A stretch of DNA of 64,000 nt, from the NCBI RefSeq assembly GCF_007846085.1, contig NZ_VOEJ01000010.1, positions 1-64,000 of the forward strand, written 5' to 3'. A model generated the notes under the pieces. That model was not told where the DNA came from. It was given only the letters and a program-made list of their open reading frames with translations, and ran no database searches. Below are positions 44,938 through 54,793 of this stretch, in pieces. Position 1 is the first letter of the stretch. The number at the start of each line of letters is the position of its first letter. The stretch comes from Mucilaginibacter pallidiroseus. Its GTDB lineage: Bacteria; Bacteroidota; Bacteroidia; Sphingobacteriales; Sphingobacteriaceae. The translations under genes were made by a program, and so were the position numbers.

Positions 44938-47900
44938 ATGAACAAAAAGATTACTTCCAATCTTTTGCTACGGACTTTTAATAGTATCAGCCTTATTTTA
45001 CTATTAGTCCTTTCAACGGCAGTACATGCCACTAATAATTTAACACTAACAGCACCACTTCAGCCGATAACAGGTGTTGTTACCGACGAAAATAACGATG
45101 CTTTGCCTGGTGTAACGGTGCGCGTAAAAAATTCAACCAACGCTACAAGCACCGATGTTAAGGGCCGCTATACCATCAACGCCGAAAAGGGTGCCGTACT
45201 GGTTTTTAGCTTTGTAGGTTACTTAAACCAGGAAGTTACCGTAGGCGATGGCATATTGAACGTGAAAATGAAACCACAGTACAATATGCTTAACGAGGTA
45301 GTTGCCATTGGTTACCAAACCATGCGTAAAAGCGATGTTACGGGTGCCGTATCAAGCGTTAAAGCAAGCGAACTTAACCTTGCTGCACCAACATTGGGCC
45401 AGGCACTTGTGGGGAAAGTTGCAGGCGTGCAGGTATCTCAAACATCTGGCGCGCCGTACCAAAGCACCAAAATACGTGTGCGTGGTATAGGTTCATTCAA
45501 TGCAAGTTCCGACCCGCTTTATGTGATCGACGGTTACCCGGCAAACAATGATGTATACATCAACCCCGACGATGTGGAGTCTGTTGATATATTGAAGGAT
45601 GCTGCTTCGGCAGCTATCTACGGTTCGCGCGCATCTGGTGGTGTGGTACTAATTACGACCAAACGCGGCAAAAACAAAAAAGGGCAGTTTGAATACCATG
45701 TACAAATGGGAGTTGATCAGCTTGCAAAAAAAGTCGACTTGCTGAATGCCGATGAATTTGGCCAATTGGTTATTGACGGTCGCAACAACGCCTACTACGA
45801 TCTTTGGACAAACGCAGGCGGTACATGGAACGATGCCATGTACTCTGATACAAATTCTGTACGTGTGTCCAAGTTGTCAAGCAGGGGTATCTCGGCTGCT
45901 TCAAGCGTTCAGATACCTGATTACCTGTATGATTTTGCCAACCAGAAACTTATCCATCAAACGGTTAATACCGATTGGCAGGACGAGCTTTACCGCAATG
46001 CGTTTTTTCAGAAACACACCTTATCATTTTCGGGCGGTAACGATGCTACGCGTTACTACGTAAGCGGTGGCTATCAAAATCAGGAAGGTATCATTGTGAG
46101 CTCGGGCCAGGAACGTTACAACTTTAGAAGTAACATCGAATCGGACATCAGCAAAAAGCTGCATGTTGATGCAAATGTATCTTATACATCAAACTACAAC
46201 CACGAGATACAGGAAGGGCGTTTTGACCACGGCCCTATATTAGGTGCTTTAATCTATATGCCATTCTTCCCGGCTTACAATGCCGATGGTTCATTAGCCA
46301 CAAACGCAGCTGCCTCACAATCATCAGCCTATGGTTTTCAAAGTGTCGAAAATCCGGTAGCACTTGCAATCCGCACCAAAATTACACGTAAGGGTTACCG
46401 TACCACTATAAACGGAGCAGCATCATACAAAATATTAGATAACCTGGTATTTAAAGCGCGTGTTGGTGCCAATACCTATAACGAAAAGTATGATTATTAC
46501 CTGCCAACCACATTAAGCAGCGGTGCAAACCCTCCGGGATCACCACAGGCCATTGCGGCAGCTACAGCTACGGCACAATCAACAACCATAACGGATCAAC
46601 TTGCCGAGTTTACGCTAAATTATAATAAGCAAATAGGCAAACATCGTATAGATGCATTGGGTGGTTACACCATTCAAAAAAACATGAGCGATGTTATAAG
46701 CATAACAGGCAAGGGCTTCCAAAACGATAACATCCCCGAAGTTACAGGCAAAGGGGCCGAGGCGGGTTTCTTGACACTTAATGATGCTACAGGTAAATCA
46801 AACTTTACCTTGCTATCGTACTTTGGCCGTGTTGGTTACAATTATGCAGGTAAGTATTTCCTTACAGGGTCATTCCGTGCAGATGGGTCATCACGTTTTG
46901 GTCCGCAGAACAGGTATGGCTATTTCCCGTCTGTTGCCGCCGGCTGGACACTGTCTGAAGAGCCATTTTACCATGATTTTCTTGGCGAGCAATCAACCGT
47001 TAAGTTGCGTGCAAGCTGGGGTTTAAGCGGTAACTACAACATAGGTAACTACAGCTACCTGCAAACATTGGCGAGCCCAACAGGTGTTGTTTTCGGCAGC
47101 ACAAGCGCGGTAGCCACTGCTACTTATGCAAACGGAATAACCGACGAGAAACTGGGTTGGGAAACTACATCTCAATACAATTTTGGTGCAGATATAGGTT
47201 TATTTAAAGGCCGCTTATCTGTTATCGCAAATTATTATTTAAGCTACTCGTCAGATCTGCTTTACAGGCAGCCAATCTCTGCAATATCTGGTGCAACAAC
47301 CATACTTACCAACCTGCGCAATTCTGAAATCAGGAACAAAGGATTCGACTTTCAGTTAGATGGCCGTGTTATAAATGCCAGGGACTTTAACCTGAATCTT
47401 ACCGGTAACATCTCCATTAACCGCAATAAGGTGACTAAGCTGAGTGGTAATAACACCATCATTATTAACGGTGCCGAGCGTTCTTATCTAACCAACATTA
47501 CGCAACAAGGCCAGCCGGTAGGTATGTTTTACGGCTTTAAAGTTGCCGGTATGGTAACCCCAGAAAACATCAATAGCGTAGCGCCATCTGCATCGCAATC
47601 AAACCCGCTGCACGTAGGCGACCTGTATTTTGTTGATACAAACGGCGACGGTATTGTTAACGACGCCGATAAGACGGTAATTGGTAACCCATATCCTGAT
47701 TTTACTTACGGTTTTGCAGTGAGCCTTAACTATAAGAAAATAGATTTCAGTGCATCATTTAACGGTTCACAGGGTAATGACGTGTTGGATGGACAGGATT
47801 ATTACCTGTACAATATGGAAGGCTCAGGAAACAACTATGCCGACGTTGTAAACCGTTATCGCAATGCGCAGCAAACCGGCGATGGTTCGGTATACCGCGC

Positions 47901-48231
47901 ATCTCGTGCGGGTACGCAAAGTAACAGCACCCGTTTATCGACCTTTTATCTGCAAAACGGATCATTCCTGCGTTGCAACAATATCACATTAGGTTACACG
48001 CTGCCAAAATCACTTGTTTCAAAAATTGGTATGAGCAACCTGCGCATTTACTCGAGCGTGGTAAATGCCTTTACCATTACCAAGTATAAAGGTTATAACC
48101 CAGAGGTTGATTACAACTTCTCGAGCGGTGCATCAAACAGCGTGCAACCGGCAAACCTTGCGCCTGGTGTAGATTATGGCGTTTACCCGCTGGTTAGGTC
48201 ATTTAACCTTGGTATAAGGGCAGCGTTTTAA
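44938..48231 (+). CDS. SusC/RagA family TonB-linked outer membrane protein
   Basis: 1097 aa. The signal peptide ends near VHATN. A carboxypeptidase-D-like domain (ITGVVTDENNDALPGVTVRVKNST) precedes the plug (NEVVAIGYQTMRKSDVTGAVSSV to IYGSRASGGVVLITTKRG), and the barrel ends RSFNLGIRAAF. Together with the following SusD, GH92 and phosphodiesterase genes it would import a glycan or glycoconjugate fragment. It is only moderately similar to the first SusC in this window, and the substrates are likely different. Confidence 0.95.
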   Translation: MNKKITSNLLLRTFNSISLILLLVLSTAVHATNNLTLTAPLQPITGVVTDENNDALPGVTVRVKNSTNATSTDVKGRYTINAEKGAVLVFSFVGYLNQEVTVGDGILNVKMKPQYNMLNEVVAIGYQTMRKSDVTGAVSSVKASELNLAAPTLGQALVGKVAGVQVSQTSGAPYQSTKIRVRGIGSFNASSDPLYVIDGYPANNDVYINPDDVESVDILKDAASAAIYGSRASGGVVLITTKRGKNKKGQFEYHVQMGVDQLAKKVDLLNADEFGQLVIDGRNNAYYDLWTNAGGTWNDAMYSDTNSVRVSKLSSRGISAASSVQIPDYLYDFANQKLIHQTVNTDWQDELYRNAFFQKHTLSFSGGNDATRYYVSGGYQNQEGIIVSSGQERYNFRSNIESDISKKLHVDANVSYTSNYNHEIQEGRFDHGPILGALIYMPFFPAYNADGSLATNAAASQSSAYGFQSVENPVALAIRTKITRKGYRTTINGAASYKILDNLVFKARVGANTYNEKYDYYLPTTLSSGANPPGSPQAIAAATATAQSTTITDQLAEFTLNYNKQIGKHRIDALGGYTIQKNMSDVISITGKGFQNDNIPEVTGKGAEAGFLTLNDATGKSNFTLLSYFGRVGYNYAGKYFLTGSFRADGSSRFGPQNRYGYFPSVAAGWTLSEEPFYHDFLGEQSTVKLRASWGLSGNYNIGNYSYLQTLASPTGVVFGSTSAVATATYANGITDEKLGWETTSQYNFGADIGLFKGRLSVIANYYLSYSSDLLYRQPISAISGATTILTNLRNSEIRNKGFDFQLDGRVINARDFNLNLTGNISINRNKVTKLSGNNTIIINGAERSYLTNITQQGQPVGMFYGFKVAGMVTPENINSVAPSASQSNPLHVGDLYFVDTNGDGIVNDADKTVIGNPYPDFTYGFAVSLNYKKIDFSASFNGSQGNDVLDGQDYYLYNMEGSGNNYADVVNRYRNAQQTGDGSVYRASRAGTQSNSTRLSTFYLQNGSFLRCNNITLGYTLPKSLVSKIGMSNLRIYSSVVNAFTITKYKGYNPEVDYNFSSGASNSVQPANLAPGVDYGVYPLVRSFNLGIRAAF

Positions 48232-48254
48232 TAAATATTAAATCTTAAGAAGAA

Positions 48255-49790
48255 ATGAAAAAGAGGATTATTATAAGTGCGAGTGCTGCTTTATTTACAT
48301 TGGCACTTAACTCGTGCAAGAAAGATTTTTTAGATCAAAAAAACCCGAATGCAATAGCCGTTACCGAAAGTTTCCGTACCCCATCTGATGTATTGAGCGC
48401 TGTAAATGGCATCTACCAATCGCTGCGCAGCAGTAATAACATTGGCGAGAACAGCGGTTTATGGACAGACGAGCGCAGTGACGATACAGGCAGGAACGAC
48501 AACCAAAGTAATGCCGGCGAACCGTTCCAATTTGGCGACTTTTCAATATTGCCAAGTAACACCTACTTAAAAAGCCACTGGGCTTCACTATATGCTACCA
48601 TAACAAGGGCCAATATCGTGCTCACAAATTTGGATCAAGTTACCTTTGCAGATGCAGCATTGAAGCAGCAGTACAAAGCGGAGGCGGAATTTTTGCGTGC
48701 GGTAGAGTACTTTCAACTTGTGCGTACCTGGGGCGATGTGCCATTGGTTACCAAACAACTAAAATCAACAGACGAGGTTACAGCTAACACTTTCCGCGAA
48801 AAGCAGGCCGTGGTTTATCAGCAAATAATCGCTGATTTAAAAGATGCTTTAAACAGCAATTTGCCAAATCTGCAATCGGGTGCTGGTCTTGGCCGTGCAT
48901 CTAAGGCAGCCATCAATACCCTGCTTGGCCAGGTTTATTTAACAATGGCTACCACTCAAGACCAGGCAAACCGCACGGCTAACCTTAACGATGCTAAAAC
49001 CTACCTGCTTGCTGCTTACAACATGCGCACGTTTGGCGCTTTAAGCAGCATTCCATACACAGATGTTTTTGACGTTGCAAAGAAAGCAACCTGCCCTGAA
49101 ATTATCTGGCAAATAGTAAACCGCCAGGGAGATGTTACTTATAGTTCATCAATAGCTGCTAACAACCAGGCACAAGGCGAAACTATCAACTCGTTGAAGG
49201 TAACGTCGGGTGTGGGTGGTAACGTTACGCCCGATATGATAAAAGATTACGAAACGGGTGATGCGCGCAAAACATTCTCTGTAAAGTTTGCGAGTAACCC
49301 GGTAGTGAACGATTATTTCATAACCAAATATCGTGATGCCAGTTCGGCTGCGTCAAACCTTGGCTATGGCGGTAATGATTGGATACTGATGCGATATGCC
49401 GACGTTATATTAATGCTTGCCGAAGTGAGCAACTATCTTGGCGAAACCGCAAATGCTATACAATACCTGGATATTGTGCGCACAAGGGCAGGGATGCCAA
49501 CCTATGCAGTATCATCTGCTAACGCGGCTTATGCTTCAAAGTATCCAAACCTACGTTTAGCCATTTTGCATGAACGCCGTGTTGAACTTGCCTTTGAGCA
49601 TCACCGTTGGTTTGATTTACTGCGCACATTTACCGATACCGAGCTTGTTGCCTTTTTCAAAGCCAAAAGTCAGTCGGATTTTGGTATAGCAAGGCTCGCC
49701 AACTTTACCACTAAAGACAGGTATTTCCCAATACCTTTTGATGAAACCAAACTCGATCCGGTAAAAATGTATCAAAACCCGGGTTATTGA
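48255..49790 (+). CDS. SusD/RagB family surface lipoprotein
   Basis: 511 aa with lipoprotein signal (MKKRIIISASAALFTLALNSC). The diagnostic RagB/SusD elements are LYATITRANIVLTNLD, EFLRAVEYFQLVRTWGDVPLV, WILMRYADVILMLAEVSNY and HERRVELAFEHHRWFDLLRTF. It lies 23 bp after SusC and forms the surface glycan-binding cap of that transporter. Confidence 0.95.
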   Translation: MKKRIIISASAALFTLALNSCKKDFLDQKNPNAIAVTESFRTPSDVLSAVNGIYQSLRSSNNIGENSGLWTDERSDDTGRNDNQSNAGEPFQFGDFSILPSNTYLKSHWASLYATITRANIVLTNLDQVTFADAALKQQYKAEAEFLRAVEYFQLVRTWGDVPLVTKQLKSTDEVTANTFREKQAVVYQQIIADLKDALNSNLPNLQSGAGLGRASKAAINTLLGQVYLTMATTQDQANRTANLNDAKTYLLAAYNMRTFGALSSIPYTDVFDVAKKATCPEIIWQIVNRQGDVTYSSSIAANNQAQGETINSLKVTSGVGGNVTPDMIKDYETGDARKTFSVKFASNPVVNDYFITKYRDASSAASNLGYGGNDWILMRYADVILMLAEVSNYLGETANAIQYLDIVRTRAGMPTYAVSSANAAYASKYPNLRLAILHERRVELAFEHHRWFDLLRTFTDTELVAFFKAKSQSDFGIARLANFTTKDRYFPIPFDETKLDPVKMYQNPGY

Positions 49791-49800
49791 TAACCACAGA

Positions 49801-49829
49801 AAAAGGAGGATTGAAATTCCTCCTTTTTC
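49801..49829 (+). terminator. Hairpin with T-run between susD and the GH92 gene
   Basis: AAAAGGAGGA pairs with TCCTCCTTTT around TTGAAAT, ending in a T-run. It begins 10 bp after the SusD stop and lies 15 bp before the chosen GH92 start. This is an intrinsic terminator by shape and would reduce read-through into the enzyme genes, giving more transporter than enzyme. Confidence 0.7.
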
Positions 49830-49843
49830 ATTTCTTTGCGCTT

Positions 49844-51892
49844 ATGAAAAAACTGTTCCTGTGCTTGTTCTTATTCCTGGCCAACTTTGCATTTGCACAG
49901 GTAGCCCATAATGTAAATGTATTTTTGGGTTCTTCCGGTGATCATGGTCAGATGTCGCCGGCAGCGTCGTACCCATTTGGAATGCTGAGCATAGGCCCCC
50001 AAACCTATCCAAAGCTTCACATGGGGTATGAAAATAAAGCCAAAATATTTTTGGGCTTTACGCATAATCGTTTTGAGGGCGTAGGTTGCCAGGGTAGTGG
50101 CGGTAATATATTAATAAAGCCGTTTATTGGCGATAATGCTGAACACTGCACGCTCATCAAAACTACTGAAGAGGCGGGTGCCGGATATTACCGTGCAGGC
50201 TTTGCAAACGGTATTAAGGCTGATATGGCTGTGTTGAAAAATGCCGGCATAGAAAATTACACCTTTCCGCAAGCAGGTAAAAAGGGTTTTTATATTGATT
50301 TAAGCCATACTTTGGCCAATCCCTTTGTCGCAGAAGAACATCGCTACATCCCCGGCGGTATAAGCGGTTGGGTCGATGCGCGTACAACATGTGCAGCCGG
50401 TACGTACCGGGTGTATTATGCAATAAAGTTTAGCAGCACTATCCAGCTTAGTAGTTTGGGCGAGCACAAACTGCAGGGCTACATAAATGATAACGAAAAG
50501 CAGGTGCAGGTACATGTTGCATTTTCAAGTGTTGATGAAGCGCACGCAATTGCATCCCTTCGTAATGATGATTTTGATGGTGTCCGCAAGCGAAGCAGTG
50601 CCGATTGGGATAGCATACTTGGTGGTATAAAAGTTAAGGGCGATCCCGAAACCGAAAAGCTGTTTTACTCATTGTTATATCGCACTGTACAATCGCCTTA
50701 TCTGGTATCTGAGCCTGACGGAACTTACCGCGCAACAAACGGCTCTATACAAATAACTGATAATGCTATTTACAACGGATGGGCAATTTGGGATAATTAT
50801 CGTACACAACTTCCGCTGCTATCATTGCTTTATCCCGAACGTTATAAAAGCATGATCACCTCGATAGCCAATATGTACAAGTATGGCAAAAAAGATTATG
50901 CTACCAACCATGAGCCATCGAACACTGTGCGTACAGAACATGCTATTGTTGTACTGCTCGATGCATACCGCAAGGGATATAAGGTGGATTTTAAAGCAAT
51001 AGGTGACTCGTTAAAAGCAGAAGTTGATAAGCTTGATTTTACCCATCCCGACAAGGCATTAGAGTCGAGCTACGACACATGGGCTTTCTCACAGATCATG
51101 AATATTGTTGGAAACAAACAGCTTGCGCAGCAATATAAGTTAAAAGCCCTGGAGTATAAAAACTATTGGAATAAGGATTTTAAAGATCTAAGCAAACGTG
51201 ATGTTGACCGGGTGTCGGCACGCGGTATGTACCAGGGCACTATTTGGCAATACCGCTGGCTGGTTCCTTTTGATAACAAAGGTTTGATTGATTTGACAGG
51301 CGGCCAGGATGCTTACTTAAAACAGCTGAATGAGTTTTTTGATAACGACTATTATAACCACGCTAACGAGCCGGATATACAGGCACCGCTGATGTACAAC
51401 TTTACGCCCGAACCATGGAAATCGCAGGCGCTGGTAAATAAATATGCCGCAGATACGGTTGTGCAATATTACTTTAATGATAACAGCAGAGGGATAGATC
51501 CGTTTGTAGGTGTTATATACCAAAATAAACCCGACACCTATGTGCGCACCATGGACGACGATGCCGGTGCAATGTCGGCATGGTATGTATTTGCAGCCAC
51601 AGGGATTTTTCCGGCATCTTCGGGCTGGCCGGTATATTATCTTAATGTGCCCTTGTTTAACGAGGTGGAACTTAACGCTGGCCGCAAAACCTTTATTATA
51701 AAAGTCAAGAATTTTGCCAAAGGACATAAGTATATCCAATCAGCGAAGCTGAATGGAAAGCCACTAACCCGAAACTGGCTAACACACGATGAAATCACAA
51801 AAGGAGGGGAGCTGATCATCACAGCATCTGCTACGCCGAACAAAGAATGGGGCACGAAAAATCAGTGGATATCATCGATAGATATGCAATAA
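49844..51892 (+). CDS. Glycoside hydrolase family 92-like protein
   Basis: 682 aa from the ATG at 49844, where a signal peptide starts (KKLFLCLFLFLANFAFAQ); an upstream in-frame start at 49787 would run through the hairpin. N-terminal VNVFLGSSGDHGQMSPAASYPFGMLSIGPQTYP and C-terminal YVRTMDDDAGAMSAWYVFAATGIFPASSGWPVYYLNVPLFNEVEL match GH92, a family of Ca2+-dependent exo-alpha-mannosidases. In typical members the second motif reads GNDDxGQMSAW, so this is a divergent member and the linkage cannot be predicted. The central helical barrel (WAIWDNYRTQLPLLSLLYPERYKSMI) is intact. Confidence 0.85.
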   Translation: MKKLFLCLFLFLANFAFAQVAHNVNVFLGSSGDHGQMSPAASYPFGMLSIGPQTYPKLHMGYENKAKIFLGFTHNRFEGVGCQGSGGNILIKPFIGDNAEHCTLIKTTEEAGAGYYRAGFANGIKADMAVLKNAGIENYTFPQAGKKGFYIDLSHTLANPFVAEEHRYIPGGISGWVDARTTCAAGTYRVYYAIKFSSTIQLSSLGEHKLQGYINDNEKQVQVHVAFSSVDEAHAIASLRNDDFDGVRKRSSADWDSILGGIKVKGDPETEKLFYSLLYRTVQSPYLVSEPDGTYRATNGSIQITDNAIYNGWAIWDNYRTQLPLLSLLYPERYKSMITSIANMYKYGKKDYATNHEPSNTVRTEHAIVVLLDAYRKGYKVDFKAIGDSLKAEVDKLDFTHPDKALESSYDTWAFSQIMNIVGNKQLAQQYKLKALEYKNYWNKDFKDLSKRDVDRVSARGMYQGTIWQYRWLVPFDNKGLIDLTGGQDAYLKQLNEFFDNDYYNHANEPDIQAPLMYNFTPEPWKSQALVNKYAADTVVQYYFNDNSRGIDPFVGVIYQNKPDTYVRTMDDDAGAMSAWYVFAATGIFPASSGWPVYYLNVPLFNEVELNAGRKTFIIKVKNFAKGHKYIQSAKLNGKPLTRNWLTHDEITKGGELIITASATPNKEWGTKNQWISSIDMQ

Positions 51893-51907
51893 AAATTTAA
51901 ATAGACA

Positions 51908-52771
51908 ATGAAACTTAAGCTATTACTTACAAGCCTCATACTCAGCGCAACATTTTATAATGTTGCTGGGCAAAATAAAGTTATGGTTGCTGCGCACCGC
52001 GGTGACTGGCGTAATGCTCCCGAAAATTCATTACTGGCATTTAAATATGCTGCAGATATGGGTGTAGATATTGTAGAGCTCGACCTGGGTAAAACCAAAG
52101 ATGGTGTTATCATTATCATGCATGATCAAACGATTGATCGCACAACTAATGGTAAAGGGAAACCCAGCGATTACACGTTTGAAGAAATTAGAAAGTTTGG
52201 TTTGCGCAATGGTCTTGGACGCGTTACGCCAAATGTTATTCCTACACTTGAGGAAGTAATGCTTGCGCTTAGGGGTAAAAGCGTAATGGTAAACCTGGAT
52301 AAAAGCTATCCTTATTATGAGGAAGCATACGCTATTTTACAAAAAACAGGCACACTAAAACAGGCAATATTTAAAGCAGAAGTTACCTATGCCGAGCTTA
52401 AGCAACGCTACCCCGACCTTGTGGATAAGATTACATACATGCCTATTGTAAATTTAAGTAAGCCTGAAGCTAAGCAAATCATCAACGATTACCTGGCAAA
52501 CATGAAGCCTTTTGCTTTTGAAATGAACTTTGGTAAGGATACATCGGCCATACTTGCCAACAATAAATTTATAACTACCAAGGGCGCTCGCGTATGGCTA
52601 AACTCGCTATGGGCATCACTTAATGCCGGGCATGATGATGATACGGCCATAGAAGGCGGCAATTTTAAAGACAGCTGGGACTGGCTTATAGCGCACGGCG
52701 CAACCGTAATACAAACGGACCGGCCCAAAGAAATGATTAAGTACCTTAAGGCGCGCAAGTTGTATAAGTAG
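51908..52771 (+). CDS. Glycerophosphodiester phosphodiesterase family protein
   Basis: 287 aa with signal peptide (LKLLLTSLILSATFYNVAGQ). The catalytic pieces of the GDPD barrel are visible: VAAHRGDWRNAPENSLLAF (first His, Arg, Glu), DIVELDLGKTKDGVIIIMHD (Glu-Asp metal ligands, second His) and TNGKG. It would cleave glycerophosphodiester or a related phosphodiester in the periplasm. It lies 16 bp after GH92, which suggests that the locus' glycan carries phosphodiester groups. Confidence 0.9.
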   Translation: MKLKLLLTSLILSATFYNVAGQNKVMVAAHRGDWRNAPENSLLAFKYAADMGVDIVELDLGKTKDGVIIIMHDQTIDRTTNGKGKPSDYTFEEIRKFGLRNGLGRVTPNVIPTLEEVMLALRGKSVMVNLDKSYPYYEEAYAILQKTGTLKQAIFKAEVTYAELKQRYPDLVDKITYMPIVNLSKPEAKQIINDYLANMKPFAFEMNFGKDTSAILANNKFITTKGARVWLNSLWASLNAGHDDDTAIEGGNFKDSWDWLIAHGATVIQTDRPKEMIKYLKARKLYK

Positions 52772-52859
52772 GAAAATAAGTCATAACATAGCGCGAGTGC
52801 CGATATCAGGTGTTAAAACGTTTATGCAAAGAACGGGCTAAGCGAATCTTAATTGTTCT

Positions 52860-53768
52860 TTAGTTGAACGATGCCCTAAACTCCAGCGGCGACTGTTTGG
52901 TTTTATTTTTGAATAACTTGCTGAATGACTGCGAATGTTCGAATCCGAGTCCGTAAGCAATTTCACTTACAGAAAGCTCAGTGGTAGATAGTTGCTCTTT
53001 TGCTTTATCTATCATTTTTTCGTGGATTATCTGCTGCGCGGTTTGACCAGTTAAGTGCTTTAAGAGGCTGCTTAGGTATTTGGACGACATATTTAGTGTT
53101 TCAGCGAGATATTGAACGGTTGGCGCTCCTTTTGACAATAACGCTTCGTTATTAAGATATGTGTTTAAGATGGTCTCCAGCCGCTCCAATATTTTATGAT
53201 TGGTGACCTTTCGGGTAATAAACTGGCGCTGGTAAAATCTTTCGGCGTAGTTTAAAAGCGTTTCGAGGTTAGCGATAATAATATCCTGACTAAACTTATC
53301 TACGTTAGAATTGTACTCGTTCCTGACGTTTCTGACAATATCATTTATGACCGACTCTTCCTTGTCCGACAGGAATAAAGCTTCATGTGTAGCGTAGCCA
53401 AAATATTCATACCTTTTAATCTTGGCGGCAAGCGGTGTATTCCATAAAAAATCAGGATGAATAAACAGCATCCAGCCATCCAGTTGGGCAGGAATGCCGT
53501 TTTCATCTCCGCGCAATATTTGCCCGGGTGATAAGAAGGCCATCAAGCCTTCATCGAAGTCGTACTTTTGCTGGCCGTAAATCAGGTTATTACAGCCTCT
53601 TTTCATCGAAATTACGTAAAGGTCAAACACCACTGCATCAATGTCGTGGTCATTCTTCAGCCCTTTCAAATCAACCACACTGATCAGCGGATGATGGGGT
53701 TTAGGCAACAACATGAGGCGATGTATCTCAGTTATCGAACTGATACGGTATGGCTTAGCATTTTGCAT
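52860..53768 (-). CDS. AraC family transcriptional regulator
   Basis: 302 aa of the same paralogue group as those at 212, 7436, 10166 and 56034: sensor half with PHHPLISVVD and GQQKYDFDEGLMAFLSPGQ, DNA-binding half with LAETLNMSSKYLSSLLKHLTGQTAQQIIHEKMIDKAKEQLSTTELSVSEIAYGLGFEHSQSFSKLFK. It is the last gene of a minus-strand run from 55593 (SDR, DUF2147, two small membrane proteins, AraC) and probably controls that operon. Confidence 0.93.
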   Translation of the reverse strand: MQNAKPYRISSITEIHRLMLLPKPHHPLISVVDLKGLKNDHDIDAVVFDLYVISMKRGCNNLIYGQQKYDFDEGLMAFLSPGQILRGDENGIPAQLDGWMLFIHPDFLWNTPLAAKIKRYEYFGYATHEALFLSDKEESVINDIVRNVRNEYNSNVDKFSQDIIIANLETLLNYAERFYQRQFITRKVTNHKILERLETILNTYLNNEALLSKGAPTVQYLAETLNMSSKYLSSLLKHLTGQTAQQIIHEKMIDKAKEQLSTTELSVSEIAYGLGFEHSQSFSKLFKNKTKQSPLEFRASFN

Positions 53769-53781
53769 AAGGCAATATAGT

Positions 53782-54135
53782 TTAATTTTTAAAGGGATAT
53801 TTTAGCCAAATCATTAATAGCGGCATCAATAGGAACGGGATTTCTATCAGGGCCATTTTGATATTGCCGGACCGTAGCGCCAGGCACATAATCAGTATGA
53901 TAGACATTGCATTGACCATATTACCCAGGAAGAATGTCTTGGGAATTAGCAGCAGGATGCCTGTAGCTAAAGTCAAAGCTACAAAGGCCGGAATCATGGA
54001 CACGCTTATACCAAGGCTTTCCATCATCTTGAAAGATTCGGGATTTCGCTGGTAATGTGCCGTATCCCATGCATGCTTAAAACTTAAACATACAGCTACC
54101 ATTAACAACAAGGTGGCAATTATATTTCTGACCAT
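53782..54135 (-). CDS. Small DoxX-like membrane protein
   Basis: 117 aa with four predicted membrane helices (IIATLLLMVAVCLSFKHAW; MIPAFVALTLATGILLLIP; LGNMVNAMSIILIMCLAL; IEIPFLLMPLLMIWL). The size and four-helix pattern resemble DoxX-like proteins, but no family motif is certain. It lies 13 bp upstream of the AraC start and 15 bp after a small membrane protein gene. Confidence 0.7.
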   Translation of the reverse strand: MVRNIIATLLLMVAVCLSFKHAWDTAHYQRNPESFKMMESLGISVSMIPAFVALTLATGILLLIPKTFFLGNMVNAMSIILIMCLALRSGNIKMALIEIPFLLMPLLMIWLKYPFKN

Positions 54136-54150
54136 AGCTTATTTGATAAT

Positions 54151-54339
54151 TTAGGTATTTAGTATATAACTCATAACCAGCGTCATGGGTATGCCGATCA
54201 TCGCGCTGGTTAAGGCTCTTTTTGCTTTATTAGGATAGTAATTTTTGTATTTAAAGTATAGGTAGATGCCCACTGGCGGCACGGCATTGCAGACCATGAA
54301 CCAAAATCTTGACAGTTCGTCGTTTTGTGTGTTTTTCAT
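54151..54339 (-). CDS. Small membrane protein
   Basis: 62 aa from the ATG at 54339 (MKNTQNDELSRFWFMVCNAVPP); a longer frame from 54432 would overlap the DUF2147 gene. Two hydrophobic stretches (VPPVGIYLYFKYK and SAMIGIPMTLVMSYIL) flank a basic loop (NYYPNKAKRAL). Function unknown. It is between the DUF2147 and DoxX-like genes on the same strand. Confidence 0.65.
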   Translation of the reverse strand: MKNTQNDELSRFWFMVCNAVPPVGIYLYFKYKNYYPNKAKRALTSAMIGIPMTLVMSYILNT

Positions 54340-54358
54340 GTTTAATGGGTTTGATGTG

Positions 54359-54793
54359 CTATTGTACGCGTTTCCATTTAAAAGTTTTTCCCAGCATTGG
54401 TACACCTTTATAACCGCGCGTTTCAAGATCATTAATGCTATTCAATTTACCCTTAATGCTGTAAGTGTTGCCATCTTGAACACTGTACAATTTACCACCT
54501 ACATATTCATCATCCTTAAAAGTAAGTGCGGAGATATGGGTAAGGCCCTGTACCAGTCTTTCTTTAAGTTTAGGGTCGGGGTTTCTCCTATCTTTCTTTG
54601 ATGTTTTCCCATCCGCTTCAAACATATCCTTTGACCACAGAAGCTTTCCCGAATAGGTATCGCCTGATTTATAAATCTCAATTTTGTAGTCGGGGCATTG
54701 CCAGGTTCCAATAATTTGGTCGGCCGGAAGTTTCTGACCAAAGGATGTAATTGCTGCAAAAAGCACGACCACCGCTAAGATTGTTCTTTTCAT
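54359..54793 (-). CDS. DUF2147 family exported protein
   Basis: 144 aa with signal peptide ending near SFGQ. IIGTWQCPDYKIEIYKSGDTYSGKLLWSKDMFEADGKTSKKDRRNPDPKLKERLVQG matches DUF2147, a small periplasmic beta-barrel family of unknown role. Its start overlaps the SDR stop by 4 bp (54790-54793), so it is co-translated with that gene. Confidence 0.9.
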   Translation of the reverse strand: MKRTILAVVVLFAAITSFGQKLPADQIIGTWQCPDYKIEIYKSGDTYSGKLLWSKDMFEADGKTSKKDRRNPDPKLKERLVQGLTHISALTFKDDEYVGGKLYSVQDGNTYSIKGKLNSINDLETRGYKGVPMLGKTFKWKRVQ

